Source of the DNA: Spirochaetaceae bacterium bin103
GTDB taxonomy: Bacteria > Spirochaetota > Spirochaetia > SZUA-6 > Bin103
NCBI GenBank assembly: GCA_002238925.1
Contig: MPNH01000011.1
Location: 26,850 to 90,849 of the forward strand
Direction: 5' to 3'
Length of the DNA: 64,000 nt
Positions 61,765-64,000 of the stretch are shown here, piece by piece (position 1 is the first letter of the stretch; each line of letters starts with the position of its first letter). The notes beneath the pieces were generated by a model. The model was given only the letters and a program-made list of their open reading frames with translations, searched no databases and was not told the DNA's origin. A program made the translations under genes and the position numbers.

Positions 61765-62931
61765 TCAGCCGGTCACCGTCTCCCAGGAGCCGCTGTCCCA
61801 GGAGCGCGCCACCGCCTGCTGCACGCGCGCCACCGCCGCGGCAGCGGCTAGCGACCCGCGCGCCGGCGTGCCGGCGGCCACCGCGGTCAGGAACTCCGCG
61901 AGTTCGATGGTGAGGGTGTCGTCGTAGCCAATGCCGATGCCGGCGCCCGGGTTGAAGCGCCCGTGGTCGGGGTGCTGCGGTCCGGCGATGGCGGTGGTGA
62001 AGCCGTCGCCGGCCGCGCCGTCCTCGCCGGCCAGGCGTACCTGCAGCTCGTTGAGGCGCTCGAAGTCCCACGCCAGGGCGCCGCGCCGCCCGTTGACCTC
62101 GAACGCCATCTGGCACTCGGGTCCGAATATCACCCGGCACGCCTCCAGGGTGCCGCGCGCGCCGCCGGCGAACTCGACCAGCATGCCGACGTAGTCCTCG
62201 TTGCTGACCGGGCCGGTGGGGCCGCCCGCCCTGGCGGAGAAGTGGGTGCCCTCGCCGGGCGTGGCCAACGGACGTTCGGCGATAAAGGTGTGCCGCTGGC
62301 TTACCACCCGCCGGATCGGCCCGGCGATGTAGTGCGCGGTGTCGACCACGTGCGAGATCAGGTCGGCCAGGGTGCCGCTGCCGGCCTGCTCGCGCTGGAA
62401 GCGCCACGACAGCACGCCGTTCGGGTCGCGCCCGTAGCCGCTGAAGAAGCGCCCGCGGTAGTGGGTCAGCTCGCCGAGCTTGCCGCCGGCGATCAGCCGC
62501 TGGGCATGCTGCACCATTGGCGCAAACACGTAGTTGTAGCCCACGCCGCTGACGATGCCGGCGCGCTCGGCCGCCGCCGCCACCGCCAGCGTCTCCTCCG
62601 GGCTGCGTCCTACCGGCTTTTCGCAGAATACGTGCTTGCCGGCCGCGATCGCCGCCTCCGCCATGGTGCGGTGCAGGAAGTTGGGCGCCGTGATGTCGAC
62701 GATGTCGACATCCGCAGCGGCGACCGCCTCGCGCCAGTCGGCGGCGGTGCGGGCAAACCCGTAGTCACGCTGTGCGGCCTCCCGGCGGCCGCCGACCTCG
62801 TCCGCGCACACCACCAGCCGCGGCTCCAGGCCGCGGTCGGCGAACCGATGCCGTGCCTGCAGATAGGCGCGGCTGTGCGCGGCCCCCATCCAGCCCATGC
62901 CAATGACTGCGATGCCAAGCGTCCGACTCAT
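61765..62931 (-). CDS. Gfo/Idh/MocA-family oxidoreductase
   Basis: 388-aa NAD(P)-dependent sugar/cyclitol dehydrogenase. Nucleotide motif GIAVIGMGWMGAAHSRAYL, then IVDITAPNFLHRTMAEAAIA and the family HVFCEKPVGRSPEETLA. C-terminal alpha/beta domain ends QAVARSWDSGSWETVTG. ATG 62931. First gene of operon 62931-58884; diverges from another member. Confidence 0.9.
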   Translation of the reverse strand: MSRTLGIAVIGMGWMGAAHSRAYLQARHRFADRGLEPRLVVCADEVGGRREAAQRDYGFARTAADWREAVAAADVDIVDITAPNFLHRTMAEAAIAAGKHVFCEKPVGRSPEETLAVAAAAERAGIVSGVGYNYVFAPMVQHAQRLIAGGKLGELTHYRGRFFSGYGRDPNGVLSWRFQREQAGSGTLADLISHVVDTAHYIAGPIRRVVSQRHTFIAERPLATPGEGTHFSARAGGPTGPVSNEDYVGMLVEFAGGARGTLEACRVIFGPECQMAFEVNGRRGALAWDFERLNELQVRLAGEDGAAGDGFTTAIAGPQHPDHGRFNPGAGIGIGYDDTLTIELAEFLTAVAAGTPARGSLAAAAAVARVQQAVARSWDSGSWETVTG

Positions 62932-62939
62932 TGCAGCGG

Positions 62940-62945
62940 TATAAT
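62940..62945 (+). promoter_or_regulatory. Candidate -10 element (TATAAT) in divergent 48-bp gap
   Basis: A perfect TATAAT lies 35 bp before the ATG of the plus-strand dehydrogenase. No convincing -35 at 16-18 bp upstream (AAGCGT), which is within the divergent gene. Confidence 0.4.
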
Positions 62946-62979
62946 CGCACATTACGGCGGATGGGAACTGGCGTATGCT

Positions 62980-63930
62980 ATGGGTGTGGAAGCGGAACTG
63001 AGGGTAGGGCTTGTGGGCTGCGGGCCGCGCGGCCTGGGGCATGCGCGTATCGTGGCGCAGTTGCCGGATGCGCGGCTGGAGGCGGTGTGCGATCCGCTGG
63101 CTGCGCCGCGCGACAGGTTGGCGGACGAACTCGGTATCGGGCGCCGCTACGAGCGGATCGAGCAGATGCTGGAGGACGCGGGGCTGGATGCGGTGCTGAT
63201 CAACGTGCCGCCGCACCTGAACGCGGCGGCGGCAATGGTGTGCCTGGAGGCCGGGGTGGATACCCTGGTGGAGAAGCCGCCGGGGCTGTACGCCGCCGAG
63301 ACCCGGGCCCTGCGCGCGGCGGCGGCACGCAGCGGTGCGCGCTGCATGGTGGCTTTCAATCGCCGCTTCAACCCGCTGATCGCGGAGGCGAAGCGCCGGG
63401 TTGCCGAGCGTGGGCCGTTGGTAACGGTGGTGGGCGAGTTCCACAAGAACCTGGTCGACATCGAGCGGCAGGGCAGGATTGCCGAGCCGACCCTGGAGCG
63501 GTTCTTCTACGAGACGCCGATCCACGCCCTGGACTGTGTGCGCTGGCTGGCCGGCGCCCCGGTGCGGGAGGTGCACGGCGTGTCGCGGCGGGCGGTGTCC
63601 CGCCATCGCGACGCGTTCGGGGCGCTGATGCAGTGCGAGAACGGCTGCATCGTGCACCTGGTGGCCAACATCACCAGCGGCGCGCGGCTGGAGCGGTACG
63701 AGATCCACGGGGCCGGCATCTCTGCCTACCTGAAGGGGGTGAGCCGCGGCCACCTGGTGGTGGACGGCGAGGTGACCAAACTCACCGGCAACGGCGCCGG
63801 CAGCACCGAGGCGCAGGACCGTTACTTCCTGGACTGCATCCGCAACGAGCGGCCCATCGGGCCGCCGGCGTGCGACCTGGACGAGGCGGTCGCCACGATG
63901 GAGCTGATGGCCGCGATTCACGGCGACTGA
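62980..63930 (+). CDS. Gfo/Idh/MocA-family oxidoreductase
   Basis: 316-aa dehydrogenase, short for the family. Motif RVGLVGCGPRGLGHARIVAQ, VLINVPPHLNAAAAMVCLEA, VDTLVEKPPGLYAAETRAL; conserved His in YETPIHALDCVRWLAG. ATG 62980 (GTG 62986 possible). Likely acts on a sugar or cyclitol, perhaps with the divergent partner. 70 bp after the stop hold nothing I can name. Confidence 0.88.
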   Translation: MGVEAELRVGLVGCGPRGLGHARIVAQLPDARLEAVCDPLAAPRDRLADELGIGRRYERIEQMLEDAGLDAVLINVPPHLNAAAAMVCLEAGVDTLVEKPPGLYAAETRALRAAAARSGARCMVAFNRRFNPLIAEAKRRVAERGPLVTVVGEFHKNLVDIERQGRIAEPTLERFFYETPIHALDCVRWLAGAPVREVHGVSRRAVSRHRDAFGALMQCENGCIVHLVANITSGARLERYEIHGAGISAYLKGVSRGHLVVDGEVTKLTGNGAGSTEAQDRYFLDCIRNERPIGPPACDLDEAVATMELMAAIHGD

Positions 63931-64000
63931 CCCCGGCGCCGCGCCCGCACTAGCAGCGCAGAGCGGCCGGCACGCCCCGGTGCGATCGGCGCGCAGGCGC

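Noticed and set aside
63931..64000. tRNA or other RNA gene after the last dehydrogenase
   Set aside because: No cloverleaf or CCA end can be built; only GC-rich sequence.

Overview
The window is 64 kb of very GC-rich, tightly packed bacterial chromosome with about 50 genes. I see no rRNA, tRNA, CRISPR array, insertion sequence or phage module. The best guess is an uncultured, high-GC member of the Spirochaetota, possibly marine or host-associated. That rests on three large oligopeptide-type binding proteins with signal peptides ending in Ala/Gly-Gly, a DUF1703 AAA/PD-(D/E)XK protein, and many phytanoyl-CoA dioxygenase (PhyH) and Gfo/Idh/MocA genes. It is an inference from gene content; no phylogenetic marker was tested.

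Layout. 1-6800, minus strand: two tandem SBP_bac_5 binding proteins (the first runs off the left edge), mtaB-type tRNA methylthiotransferase, an alaA-like aminotransferase and an SDR. 7242-10069: M48 membrane protease and a divergent, oversized MDR dehydrogenase. 10066-13916: small zinc-ribbon-like membrane protein, glycosyltransferase and CPA2 antiporter with CBS domains. 14014-18399: complete glycine-cleavage operon gcvT-gcvH-gcvPA-gcvPB. 18673-24331: ThDP enzyme, RHH-MazF toxin-antitoxin pair, amidohydrolase, DUF402, MFS and DUF1801 proteins. 24475-32345: AAA/PD-(D/E)XK protein, a PhyH-HEAT fusion, an Opp/Dpp-type transporter (binding protein plus two permeases, no ATPase) and a DUF1330 protein. 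32425-42226: PhyH, a DUF2491-like/Ser-rich/DUF350 set, K+ channel, epimerase, membrane spermidine-synthase-like protein, exported Pcm and mraY. 42369-46938: purF, iron-type binding protein, PhyH, nudC. 47009-53758, minus strand: a polyamine-type ABC importer (ATPase, binding protein, two permeases) translationally coupled to a PhyH and followed by an MFS gene. 53904-58866: tpx and a 1,459-residue fusion. 58884-63930: GH32/43-like protein, MFS and two divergent Gfo/Idh/MocA dehydrogenases.

Theme. Much of the DNA encodes uptake of small organic molecules together with oxidative or redox tailoring enzymes (four PhyH, MDR, SDR, Gfo/Idh/MocA). This suggests a scavenging heterotroph with C1/glycine metabolism. 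The most unusual items are the fusion of a RelE/ParE-like N-terminus, a full UvrD-type SF1 helicase and a long helical-repeat tail (54487-58866); a polyamine-type permease broken by a 44-bp tandem duplication whose removal would restore both frame and expected spacing; a PhyH-HEAT fusion; an MDR dehydrogenase with an extra Rossmann-like segment; and a phased ATTAAT array in front of the iron-type binding protein.
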